Assembly (NCBI GenBank): GCA_964519345.1
Contig: CAZFKX010000005.1
Coordinates: forward strand, 1-45,923
Reading direction: 5' to 3'
Length of the DNA: 45,923 nt
Source: Persephonella sp964519345
GTDB lineage: Bacteria; Aquificota; Aquificia; Aquificales; Hydrogenothermaceae
In this document: piece by piece, positions 25,073 through 33,176 of the stretch
Layout of the letters: each line of letters begins with the position of its first letter
Position numbering within the stretch: position 1 is the stretch's first letter
The notes under the pieces: model-generated
Databases searched by the model: none
The model's input: only the letters and a program-made list of their open reading frames with translations
Told to the model about the DNA's origin: nothing
Translations under genes and position numbers: made by a program

Positions 25073-26713
25073 ATGAAAGTGTCAAGGAGTCTAACAACCT
25101 TTCTGTCTGCTGCAACAGTGGCTTCATTCCTTACAGTCGCTGTAACAGCAGCGGATGCAGGACCACCGTTAAGTAAAAAGGAAATGAAAAAAGCATCACA
25201 GCTCTACTTTGACCGTTGTGCAGGATGTCACGGTATGCTCAGAAAAGGTGCTACAGGACCGGCATTGACCCCTGAAGCATTGAAGAAAAAAGGATATAAT
25301 ACTGAAGTTTTAGAAGCGTTTATCTACAACGGTACTCCAGGTGGTATGCCTGACTGGGGTAAACAGGGAGTTCTTTCTAAAAGCGAAATTAATCTTATTG
25401 CAAGATTTTTACAGCATGAACCACCGTCACCTCCTGAGATGTCAATGGCTGATATGAAAAGATCATGGAAGGTATTTATTCCACCCGAAGAAAGACCAAA
25501 TAGACCTCAGCACAATCTTAACTGGAAAAACTTCTTTGGCGTTATATTAAGGGATGTGGGTAAAGTTGCTATTATTGATGGTGACACCAAAAAACTTGTA
25601 AATATAGTTGATACAGGATTTGCTGTTCATATTTTAAGATCTTCCGCTTCAGGAAGATATATGTACTCTATTGGAAGAGACGGAAAAGCTACGGTTATAG
25701 ATCTCTGGCTTAAGAAACCAGATAAAGTTGCAGAGGTTAAAACATGTTACGATGCAAGATCTATAGATACAAGCAAATATCATGGTTATGAGGATAAGTA
25801 TGCAGTTATTGGATGCTACTGGCCTCCTTCATTTGTGGTAGTAGATGGTGAAACGCTTGAACCTAAGAAGATAGTATCAACAAGTTCATATTTCTATGAT
25901 ACTCAAGAGTTTGTTAGAGAAGCTCGTGTTGCTTCAATAGTTTCCTCACATTACGACCCAATCTGGGTTCTTAACATAAAAGAAACTGGTCAGGTATGGC
26001 TTGTTGATTACTCAAAGGTGGATAAAGGAACAATAAAGATAGATATGATAGATTCTGAAAGATATCTGCATGACGGTGGTTGGGATCTCTCAAAAAGATA
26101 TTTCCTTGTTGCAGCTAATATGAGAAATACTATTGTTGTTATTGATACAAAGGATAAAGAATTAGAAGCCCTAATAAAAGTTGGAACAAAACCTCACCCT
26201 GGAAGAGGTGCAAATATTGATCATCCTAAATATGGACCTATCTGGTGTACAGGCCATATAGGTGAAACAAGAGTTGCATGTATAGGAACAGATCCTGATG
26301 GACATCCAGAGTATGCCTGGAAAGTAGTGAAATGGTTTAAGTTGCCAGGTGAAGGTGGTGGAAACCTATTTATAAAGACACATCCAAACTCAAAATACAT
26401 TATTGCTGACAAACCTTTAAATCCAGATCCTAAATTAAAGAGAAGTATGTTTGTATTTGATAAAATCTCATTCAAACATGTAAAGACGCTGGAAGTTCCT
26501 AAAAAATATAAAAACGTAAGAGCTGTTCATCAGGAATTTAATGAAGACGGTTCGGAAATATGGATATCTGTGTGGGGTAAAAAAGATCAGCCAACTGCTA
26601 TTCTCGTTTACGATGCTAAGACATTAAAACTGAAAAAAGAAATTACTGGAGACTGGGTAAGAACACCTACCGGTAAGTTTAACGTGACAAATACAATGAA
26701 GGATATCTACTAA
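25073..26713 (+). CDS. nirS: Cytochrome cd1 nitrite reductase
   Basis: A 546-residue periplasmic enzyme that reduces nitrite to NO. A signal peptide (cleaved after TAADA) precedes a cytochrome c domain with CAGCH at 49-53, followed by the eight-bladed d1-heme propeller. The two active-site histidines of NirS are present in LHDGG (near 332) and PHPGRGAN (near 375), and the tail TPTGKFNVTNTMKDIY is canonical. GGAGGG lies upstream. It is followed at once by the d1-heme biosynthesis genes. Confidence 0.95.
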   Translation: MKVSRSLTTFLSAATVASFLTVAVTAADAGPPLSKKEMKKASQLYFDRCAGCHGMLRKGATGPALTPEALKKKGYNTEVLEAFIYNGTPGGMPDWGKQGVLSKSEINLIARFLQHEPPSPPEMSMADMKRSWKVFIPPEERPNRPQHNLNWKNFFGVILRDVGKVAIIDGDTKKLVNIVDTGFAVHILRSSASGRYMYSIGRDGKATVIDLWLKKPDKVAEVKTCYDARSIDTSKYHGYEDKYAVIGCYWPPSFVVVDGETLEPKKIVSTSSYFYDTQEFVREARVASIVSSHYDPIWVLNIKETGQVWLVDYSKVDKGTIKIDMIDSERYLHDGGWDLSKRYFLVAANMRNTIVVIDTKDKELEALIKVGTKPHPGRGANIDHPKYGPIWCTGHIGETRVACIGTDPDGHPEYAWKVVKWFKLPGEGGGNLFIKTHPNSKYIIADKPLNPDPKLKRSMFVFDKISFKHVKTLEVPKKYKNVRAVHQEFNEDGSEIWISVWGKKDQPTAILVYDAKTLKLKKEITGDWVRTPTGKFNVTNTMKDIY

Positions 26714-26715
26714 TA

Positions 26716-28386
26716 ATGAGAAGATGGTTGCTGCTGCTGCTGTTTGGTTTATCAGTCGTAGCTACCTCCTACCCTCAGGAAGTAGGAGAAGGGCAACTAC
26801 TTTACCAGACTCACTGTGCCTCTTGCCATGGGGAAGACAGGGCTGGTAAAGTAGCCCCTCCTCTTTTTTCTTTATTTTTAAAGCGTTATTCAGAAAAAAA
26901 ACTATTCAATATTATTAAAAATGGTCTTCCTGCTTCACAAATGCCAGCATTCCCTAATCTATCTGAAATAGAGATAAAACAGATTATAACATACATAAAA
27001 AAACCGGCAAATATAAACTGGGATTTAAAGAGGATTAAAAACAGTATTAAGTTAAATTCTAAAAAGTCAGGAAAAGAGCTAAATGTGAAGGATATTAAAA
27101 ATGTTGTTGCTGTTGTTGAGAGAGGAAAAAATAAAGTATGGATTATGGAAGGTCTTCAGATACTTGATAAATTTGATTTTAAAAATGTCCATGGTGGGCT
27201 GAAATTTTCCCCGTCAGGTTGGTCGGTTTATATCCCATCGAGAGACGGATGGATCGGTAGATATGATATAGACAGAGGAAGGTTTTTTGGAAAGGTTAGA
27301 GCATGTATTTATCTGAGAAATATATCTCTTGATAGAACAGGAAAATATATTCTTGTATCATGCTGGCTTCCTGAAAGCATAGTTATACTTGACGGAGAAA
27401 CTTTCAGTCCAGTTAAGTTTATTAAAGAGAAGGGGCTTATATCCGCAATATACGAACTATATTCTAAAGATGAAGCTGTTTTCTGTTTTAAAAACAGACC
27501 TGTTATAGGATTCCTTGATATTAAAAGTCATAAGATCAGATATACAAAAATTAAAGAACCTTACGAGGATTTTTTTATAGATCCTTTTGAAAAGTTTGTA
27601 ATAGGAACTTCAAGAAAAGGAACTGTTCTTTCTGTTTATGACCTTGAAAAGAAAAAAGAAGTTTTTAACTATCCTATAGAAGGTATGCCCCATCTTGCTT
27701 CGGCGACATACTGGTACCGGAATGGAAAATTTTATTTTGCAACACCTCATATGAGAATGCCCTATGTTACTATATGGGAAATGTATAACTGGAAATTTAT
27801 TAAGAAAGTAAGTACGGAAGGAAATGGTTTTTTTGTTAGAACACATCCAGCCACACCGTATTTATGGACTGATAACGGAAAAGATAAGATCATTTTAATT
27901 GATAAAAATGATTATACTGTCAAAGGTTTGGAAACGTTTAAGGGCAAAAGGGTTATACATACGGAGTTTTCAGGCGACGGGAAGTATGCATATGTGAGCC
28001 TTTACAATAGAGATGGAAATTTGCTTATATACGATAGTATTACATTAGAACTTATAAAAAACATACCTGCGAGCATTCCTATCGGCAAATATAACATCAT
28101 AAACAAATCAAGGAAATATGCTCCTGTACTTTTAGGAAAAGAGGTTTTTCTTAAAAAATGTTGGGGATGTCATCATGAAACCCAGGAAGCATTTGCTCCC
28201 TCATTCAGATGGATAGTAAATAGACGTGACAGATCAACTATAATTGCACATATTTTAAATCCGGAAGGTATGTATAAATCATTGGGATACAGCAGAAATG
28301 CTATGCCTAAACTGAATTTGTCAGAATGGGAACTTGAGGCTGTTATTAGTTATATGATGGAGTTTAAAAATGCTCAGAATAACTGA
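26716..28386 (+). CDS. NirN-like d1 cytochrome with cytochrome c domains at both ends
   Basis: A 556-residue secreted protein. A signal peptide is followed by a cytochrome c domain (CASCH near 34-38, Met ligand in QMPAF), a NirN/NirF-type d1 propeller (RTHPATPYLW is typical), and a second complete cytochrome c domain (CWGCH near 476-480, likely Met ligand in AMPKL). NirN is the dihydro-heme d1 dehydrogenase that completes the cofactor and normally carries only the N-terminal c domain. The extra C-terminal one looks like a fused NirC. It is 2 bases after nirS. Confidence 0.8.
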   Translation: MRRWLLLLLFGLSVVATSYPQEVGEGQLLYQTHCASCHGEDRAGKVAPPLFSLFLKRYSEKKLFNIIKNGLPASQMPAFPNLSEIEIKQIITYIKKPANINWDLKRIKNSIKLNSKKSGKELNVKDIKNVVAVVERGKNKVWIMEGLQILDKFDFKNVHGGLKFSPSGWSVYIPSRDGWIGRYDIDRGRFFGKVRACIYLRNISLDRTGKYILVSCWLPESIVILDGETFSPVKFIKEKGLISAIYELYSKDEAVFCFKNRPVIGFLDIKSHKIRYTKIKEPYEDFFIDPFEKFVIGTSRKGTVLSVYDLEKKKEVFNYPIEGMPHLASATYWYRNGKFYFATPHMRMPYVTIWEMYNWKFIKKVSTEGNGFFVRTHPATPYLWTDNGKDKIILIDKNDYTVKGLETFKGKRVIHTEFSGDGKYAYVSLYNRDGNLLIYDSITLELIKNIPASIPIGKYNIINKSRKYAPVLLGKEVFLKKCWGCHHETQEAFAPSFRWIVNRRDRSTIIAHILNPEGMYKSLGYSRNAMPKLNLSEWELEAVISYMMEFKNAQNN

Positions 28387-29458
28387 ATACATAAGGAAGA
28401 GTTTAGATGGAAAAAAAGTAAGACCCTTTAATGGCCTCATACTGATCTGGAATCTTACGAATGCCTGCAACCTTTTTTGTCAGCACTGCTACTCAGCGTC
28501 AAACCAGAGTAGAGCTGGTGAGATTCCTATTGATGATATAAGATCACAGATACCCTATCTTAAAGAGGCAGGTGTAAAAGTTCTGATACTTTCAGGAGGA
28601 GAGCCTTTAATTCGTGAAGATATATTTGATATAGCATATTTATTTAAAGAAAATGGTTTTAATGTTACACTTTCTACAAACGGGCTTTTAATCAATAACA
28701 ACAATATTAAAAGTATAAAAGAATGTTTTTCATATGTTGGAATAAGTATAGATGGTGATGAAAAGACGCATGACTTTTTTAGAGGTATGAAAGGTGCCTT
28801 CAGAAGATCTTTAGACTCGGTAAGGCTTGTAAGAGATGCAGGAATAAAGGTAGGCATAAGGTTTACAATAACGTCGGACACTTACAGATCAATACCTTTC
28901 ATGTTTGATCTTGTTGAAAATGAAAGAATACCAAAGTTATATTTTTCACATCTTGTATATTCAGGAAGGGGTCGAAACCTTACTCAGGCAGAAAAGGAGG
29001 AATATAGGAAGATTGTAGAGTATATAATTGAAAGATCGTTTGAGTTTGTTGAATTTGGTAAAGAAATTGATATTGTTACAGGAAATAATGAGTCCGATGC
29101 TGTTGTCCTTTACGAGAAGTTTAGGGAGAAGTATCCGGATAGGGCAGATATACTTTACGAAAATCTTAAGGTTTGGGGTGGAAATCAAGCGGGTGTAAGG
29201 ATTGCTGATATAGATTATAGAGGGTTTGTAAAACCTGATACATACTTTCCTTTAAAGCTTGGAAATATAAAGGAAGATAATTTCTACAAAATATGGAATT
29301 CAAATGGGATACTTAATAAACTCAGACAGCGTCCAAGACCAGTTGAAGGTAGGTGTAAAGAGTGTAAGTATCTTGAGATATGTAACGGAAACTCAAGATC
29401 AAGAGCATACGCCGTTTATGGAAATTATTTTGCGGAGGATCCAGAATGCTATATCTGA
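28370..29458 (+). CDS. nirJ: Heme d1 biosynthesis radical-SAM protein NirJ
   Basis: A 362-residue radical-SAM enzyme with the CNLFCQHC cluster motif near residues 33-40, LSGGEPL near 72-78 and a C-terminal SPASM-like cysteine set (CKECKYLEIC). NirJ removes propionate side chains and installs the oxo groups on the heme d1 precursor. It overlaps the preceding gene by 17 bases and nirF by 13 bases. The C-terminal CGG found in many NirJ proteins reads CNGN here. Confidence 0.88.
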   Translation: MLRITEYIRKSLDGKKVRPFNGLILIWNLTNACNLFCQHCYSASNQSRAGEIPIDDIRSQIPYLKEAGVKVLILSGGEPLIREDIFDIAYLFKENGFNVTLSTNGLLINNNNIKSIKECFSYVGISIDGDEKTHDFFRGMKGAFRRSLDSVRLVRDAGIKVGIRFTITSDTYRSIPFMFDLVENERIPKLYFSHLVYSGRGRNLTQAEKEEYRKIVEYIIERSFEFVEFGKEIDIVTGNNESDAVVLYEKFREKYPDRADILYENLKVWGGNQAGVRIADIDYRGFVKPDTYFPLKLGNIKEDNFYKIWNSNGILNKLRQRPRPVEGRCKECKYLEICNGNSRSRAYAVYGNYFAEDPECYI

Positions 29459-30504
29459 TTATTTCTTTCCTTATATTTTTTACGAATGTCTTTGGTGAGA
29501 AGCTGTATGTAGTTGAAAGGGAAAGAGGAGGTATATCTGTAATTGAAAATTTAGAACGATCAGGAGAGATAAGAGATCTGGGGAATTTAAATCATGCCAT
29601 TGTCAAGACAGATGGAAATTACAGTTATGTAATAAGTAGAAATGGATATTTTTCAAAAGTTGATAATAGATATGACAGACTTGTAAAGAAGATAAAACCA
29701 GGAAATAGTGGAATAGGATTTACATTTATTGGAGATTATATAGCGATAGCCCATTATGATCCCAAAAAAGTTACGATCTTAACAAAGGATCTTGATAAGT
29801 ATATAGTTGTAGAGACAGGATCAAGAAATGTAGGCATAAAGGTTTTCTATCCCTATCTTGTTTTCTCTCTAATGGATAAAGATCAGATATGGGTGCTGAA
29901 TGCTGAAAAGGGATTTGAGCTTGAAACAGTTATTGATAATGTAGGAAAACTACCTTTTGATGCTTTAATAGATGAAGATAAGTATATAGTTGGATTTTTT
30001 AAAGAAAAAGGGGTTGGAATTCTTGATCTATCAAATTTTAAATACAAAAAGGTAAAGTTTAGATCAAAAAATGATCAGGAAGTTGTTTTTAAAATACCCC
30101 ATTTCGGTATGTGGGGAATTGTTGGCAACAGAGCTGTTATACCATCTGTTGGAGAAAGAAAAGCATATGTTGTAAATATAAAAAGTATGAAAGTTGAAAA
30201 AACCATAGAACTAATCGGCCTTCCAGTGTTTATATCTGTTTCTCCAGATAAAAAATATGCTGTTGTTAACTACAGTGGTGATAAAGAGGATTATATAACA
30301 GTAATTGATCTAAAAAATTTTAAACCTATTAAGAATATAAAGGCTGGTAAAAGAGTTATGCACTTTAGATTCTCAAAAGATGGAAAAAGACTTTATGTAT
30401 CATCTTATTTTGAAAATAAGCTTAAAGTATTTGATACAGACAGTTTTAAGTTAATAAAAGAGATAACAGTTCCTACACCTTCGGGCATTTTTATTGTCCG
30501 ATAA
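29446..30504 (+). CDS. nirF: Heme d1 biosynthesis protein NirF
   Basis: A 352-residue periplasmic protein with a signal peptide (LYLIISFLIFFTNVFG) and a d1-type beta propeller without a c-heme site. NirF is required for a late step of d1 synthesis. Blades such as SPDKKYAVVNYSGDKEDYITV and the final PTPSGIFIVR match the group. The start overlaps nirJ. The absence of CxxCH sets it apart from NirS and the NirN-like protein. Confidence 0.85.
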   Translation: MLYLIISFLIFFTNVFGEKLYVVERERGGISVIENLERSGEIRDLGNLNHAIVKTDGNYSYVISRNGYFSKVDNRYDRLVKKIKPGNSGIGFTFIGDYIAIAHYDPKKVTILTKDLDKYIVVETGSRNVGIKVFYPYLVFSLMDKDQIWVLNAEKGFELETVIDNVGKLPFDALIDEDKYIVGFFKEKGVGILDLSNFKYKKVKFRSKNDQEVVFKIPHFGMWGIVGNRAVIPSVGERKAYVVNIKSMKVEKTIELIGLPVFISVSPDKKYAVVNYSGDKEDYITVIDLKNFKPIKNIKAGKRVMHFRFSKDGKRLYVSSYFENKLKVFDTDSFKLIKEITVPTPSGIFIVR

Positions 30505-30517
30505 AGGGGGTTTTATC

Positions 30518-31273
30518 ATGAATGGAAAGGTTTATATTGTCGGGGCAGGACCAGGAGATCCTGAACTTCTTACAGTCAAGGCATTTAAGCTCATACAGAA
30601 AGCTGATGTTATCCTATACGACAGACTTATAAATCCAGAGATACTTTTAATGGCAAAACCTGAATGTGAACTTGTTTATGTAGGTAAGGAGGATGGGAAG
30701 CATATAATGGAACAGGATAAAATAAATTTTTTACTCCAGGATTTTGCCAAGAAATATAAGATTGTTCTCAGACTTAAAGGCGGTGATCCTTTTGTTTTTG
30801 GAAGAGGTGGAGAAGAAGCGCTTTTTCTTGAAGAACAGGGAATAGATTATGAGATTGTACCTGGAATTACATCAGCTATAGCAGTTCCAGCTTATGCAGG
30901 TGTTCCTGTAACACACAGAGGGATTTCCTCATCATTTGCTGTTATTACGGGACATGGACATAAGGGAAAATTTCCAGATATTAACTGGGATTCTCTTGCA
31001 GGTATAGGAACTCTGATATTTCTTATGGGAGTTTCAAATAGGGAAAAAATAGCCGAGAATCTGATAAAAGCCGGAAGGAATCCGGATGAACCTGTAATTT
31101 TTATTGAGAAAGGAACAACTAAGGAACAGAAATCTGTAGAATCAACACTTAGAGAAGTTGCAGAGGGAAAAGTTGTAGTTTATCCACCTGCTATATTTTT
31201 GATAGGAGACGTAGTTTCCCTTAGAAAAAAAATACACTGGTTTGAGAACCAGTTAGAGGAGATCCGACTATGA
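30518..31273 (+). CDS. cobA: Uroporphyrinogen-III C-methyltransferase (SUMT; NirE/CobA)
   Basis: A 251-residue SAM-dependent methyltransferase that makes precorrin-2, the entry point to heme d1, siroheme and cobalamin. VGAGPGDPELLTVKA at the N terminus, LRLKGGDPFVFGRGGEE near 87-103 and PGITSA are signatures. I start at ATG 30518, preceded by AAAGGGGG. In this operon it should serve d1 synthesis (the nirE role). It overlaps the next gene by 4 bases. Confidence 0.93.
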   Translation: MNGKVYIVGAGPGDPELLTVKAFKLIQKADVILYDRLINPEILLMAKPECELVYVGKEDGKHIMEQDKINFLLQDFAKKYKIVLRLKGGDPFVFGRGGEEALFLEEQGIDYEIVPGITSAIAVPAYAGVPVTHRGISSSFAVITGHGHKGKFPDINWDSLAGIGTLIFLMGVSNREKIAENLIKAGRNPDEPVIFIEKGTTKEQKSVESTLREVAEGKVVVYPPAIFLIGDVVSLRKKIHWFENQLEEIRL

Positions 31274-32298
31274 CAGAATTTGAGAAAAATCTTTTAATTT
31301 TGCTTCAGGAAGGAATACCTCTTGTTGAAAATCCTTTTAATAATATAGCTAAAAAATTGAATGTATCTGAAGATAGGGTATTAGCCTCTGTGGAAAAGTT
31401 AAAGAAGGATAAAATTATAAGGCAGATATCTCCTATATACGATACCAAAACACTTGGCTATACCAGTTCCCTTGTTGCGTTTAAAGTTAAGGATATAGAC
31501 AAGGCAGTTTCAGTTATAAACTCACATCCGGGAGTAAGCCATAACTATGAAAGGACTGATGATTTTAACATCTGGTTTACCATTGCTGTTCCCCCTGACA
31601 GCAGTATCGGGCTTGATGAGACGGTTGAGATAATGGCTGATCTTTCTGAAGCTGAAGATTATGTAATATTGAGAACAGTTAAGACTTATAAGATTGGTGT
31701 AAAACTTACATTTAATAGACTTGACGAAAGATCAGAAGATGTATATCAAAATTATAGTAAAGGTGATGTAAACCTGTACGAGATAGAGAAAAAGATTATA
31801 AAAGTTACACAGGAAGACATACCGCTGGAACCTAAACCTTTTAACATTTTTGCTGACAGACTGGGTATTTCTGTTTATACGTTACTTCACAAGCTTAATC
31901 AGTTTAAAGAAAATGGAGTAATGAGAAGATTTGCCGCAATACTTTACCATAGAAAAGCTGGCTTCAAAGCCAATGGAATGACCGTCTGGAAGGTTCCTGA
32001 AGATATTGTTGACGATGTAGGTAAGTTTTTTGCCTCTTTTAAATCAGTATCCCATTGTTATTTAAGATCTATTAATGGAAATTGGGATTATAATCTCTTT
32101 AGTATGATTCACGGCAAAACTAAAGAAGAAGTAAAAGAATTTGTAAAGATGCTGAGCTATAAGACTGGTATTGCAGATTACAGGATTCTTTATTCAACTA
32201 AGGAGTTTAAAAAGAAAAGGATTAGATATTTTTCAGAAGAGTTTAAACAATGGGAGGAGGCTGTTATAAATGGAGAACGTACTGGAGCAAATATCTAA
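31270..32298 (+). CDS. Siroheme decarboxylase NirD-NirL type fusion
   Basis: A 342-residue protein made of two Lrp/AsnC-like units (about 1-160 and 175-330), each with a winged helix (FNNIAKKLNVSEDRV, FNIFADRLGISVYTL) and an AsnC-type ligand domain (YERTDDFNIWF, LRSINGNWDYNLF). Two units in one chain correspond to NirD and NirL fused; the family decarboxylates siroheme to didecarboxysiroheme for heme d1. No second NirG/NirH pair is present. It overlaps cobA and the V4R gene. Confidence 0.88.
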   Translation: MTEFEKNLLILLQEGIPLVENPFNNIAKKLNVSEDRVLASVEKLKKDKIIRQISPIYDTKTLGYTSSLVAFKVKDIDKAVSVINSHPGVSHNYERTDDFNIWFTIAVPPDSSIGLDETVEIMADLSEAEDYVILRTVKTYKIGVKLTFNRLDERSEDVYQNYSKGDVNLYEIEKKIIKVTQEDIPLEPKPFNIFADRLGISVYTLLHKLNQFKENGVMRRFAAILYHRKAGFKANGMTVWKVPEDIVDDVGKFFASFKSVSHCYLRSINGNWDYNLFSMIHGKTKEEVKEFVKMLSYKTGIADYRILYSTKEFKKKRIRYFSEEFKQWEEAVINGERTGANI

Positions 32299-32752
32299 GG
32301 TAAAAAGAAATGAACTTGGGACGGAAATACCGATAGTAATTTTCAGGGCTCTAAGGCATTTTACCAGTATATATGCTTCTGATCTATTGGGGGAAAAAGG
32401 TGCAAATATACTTTTTGTAAATGCAGGGAGAACACTGGGTAAAGAACTTGGAAAAGTTCTTTACGATAAGGATATAGACAGATATCTATCAAATGTTTCG
32501 GATTTTGTTAGAAAAGAGAAAATAGGGATAATCAAGATTGCAGAATTTTCGGATGAAAAGCTTGTTATACAGCTTGATGAGTGTATAACATGTGCAGGTA
32601 TGGAGAATATAGGGAAGAGAATCTGTTTTTTTGAAGTTGGTCTTGTTCTTGGTATTGTTGAGTATTATCTTGGAAAAAAACTGTCAGCCTTTGAAAGCAG
32701 ATGCAATGCAAATGGGGAAGGTGTCTGTGAAGTTACAGTTGTTCTAAAATAG
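32270..32752 (+). CDS. V4R-domain protein closing the heme d1 operon
   Basis: A 160-residue protein with a V4R (4-vinyl reductase) domain: LRHFTSIYASDLLG, a mid Cys pair (DECITCAG) and the C-terminal ESRCNANGEGVCEV, which is the family's metal- or ligand-binding end. GGGAGGAGG lies before the ATG, and it overlaps the NirDL gene by 29 bases. V4R domains occur in tetrapyrrole biosynthesis (BchJ) and in small-molecule sensors. Here a role in d1 assembly, trafficking or NO sensing is inferred only from position. Confidence 0.7.
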   Translation: MENVLEQISKVKRNELGTEIPIVIFRALRHFTSIYASDLLGEKGANILFVNAGRTLGKELGKVLYDKDIDRYLSNVSDFVRKEKIGIIKIAEFSDEKLVIQLDECITCAGMENIGKRICFFEVGLVLGIVEYYLGKKLSAFESRCNANGEGVCEVTVVLK

Positions 32753-32849
32753 AAGAATCATCTTTTTAAAACTATAGACAGTCAAATTATGACTCCTTAA
32801 TTTATAATCAAATACTTTATTTTATCTGAACTAAAGAGGCTTACCCATT

Positions 32850-33143
32850 ATGGAGTTAAATGTAATAGTACTTCTTCTAAACTTATTTATTTTCTGGATA
32901 CTTGGCGAATCTGCTGAAGCTTTCTTTAAAAAAGAGATTGAAAGATCCTTAAGATTTTTGTTTGTTATACTATTTATAATCTATTCTGTGGATATGATTA
33001 TGCTTCTCTTTATTAATTATCTATTTAACTGGTACAGATCTCCAATTCTACTTTTAAAGGAGCAGACAGCATTCTATTTAATTCTTTCTTCACTGGTTTT
33101 CTTTTCTTACTTTTTGAAAGGAAAAATAAAAGGTTTTTCATAA
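32850..33143 (+). CDS. Small unknown membrane protein
   Basis: A 97-residue protein with three hydrophobic segments (about 3-20, 33-55 and 72-88). It stands alone between the nir operon and norB, with a TATAAT (32803-32808) upstream, and ends where the norB terminator begins on the opposite strand. No family recognised. Confidence 0.55.
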   Translation: MELNVIVLLLNLFIFWILGESAEAFFKKEIERSLRFLFVILFIIYSVDMIMLLFINYLFNWYRSPILLLKEQTAFYLILSSLVFFSYFLKGKIKGFS

Positions 33144-33171
33144 AAAAAAAGAGCCCCTAAGAAGGGGCCCG
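33142..33171 (-). terminator. Intrinsic terminator after the NO reductase gene
   Basis: On the minus strand GGGCCCC-TTCTTA-GGGGCTC is followed by T9, a strong terminator just past the NO reductase stop codon at 33177. Confidence 0.85.
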
Positions 33172-33176
33172 CTACA

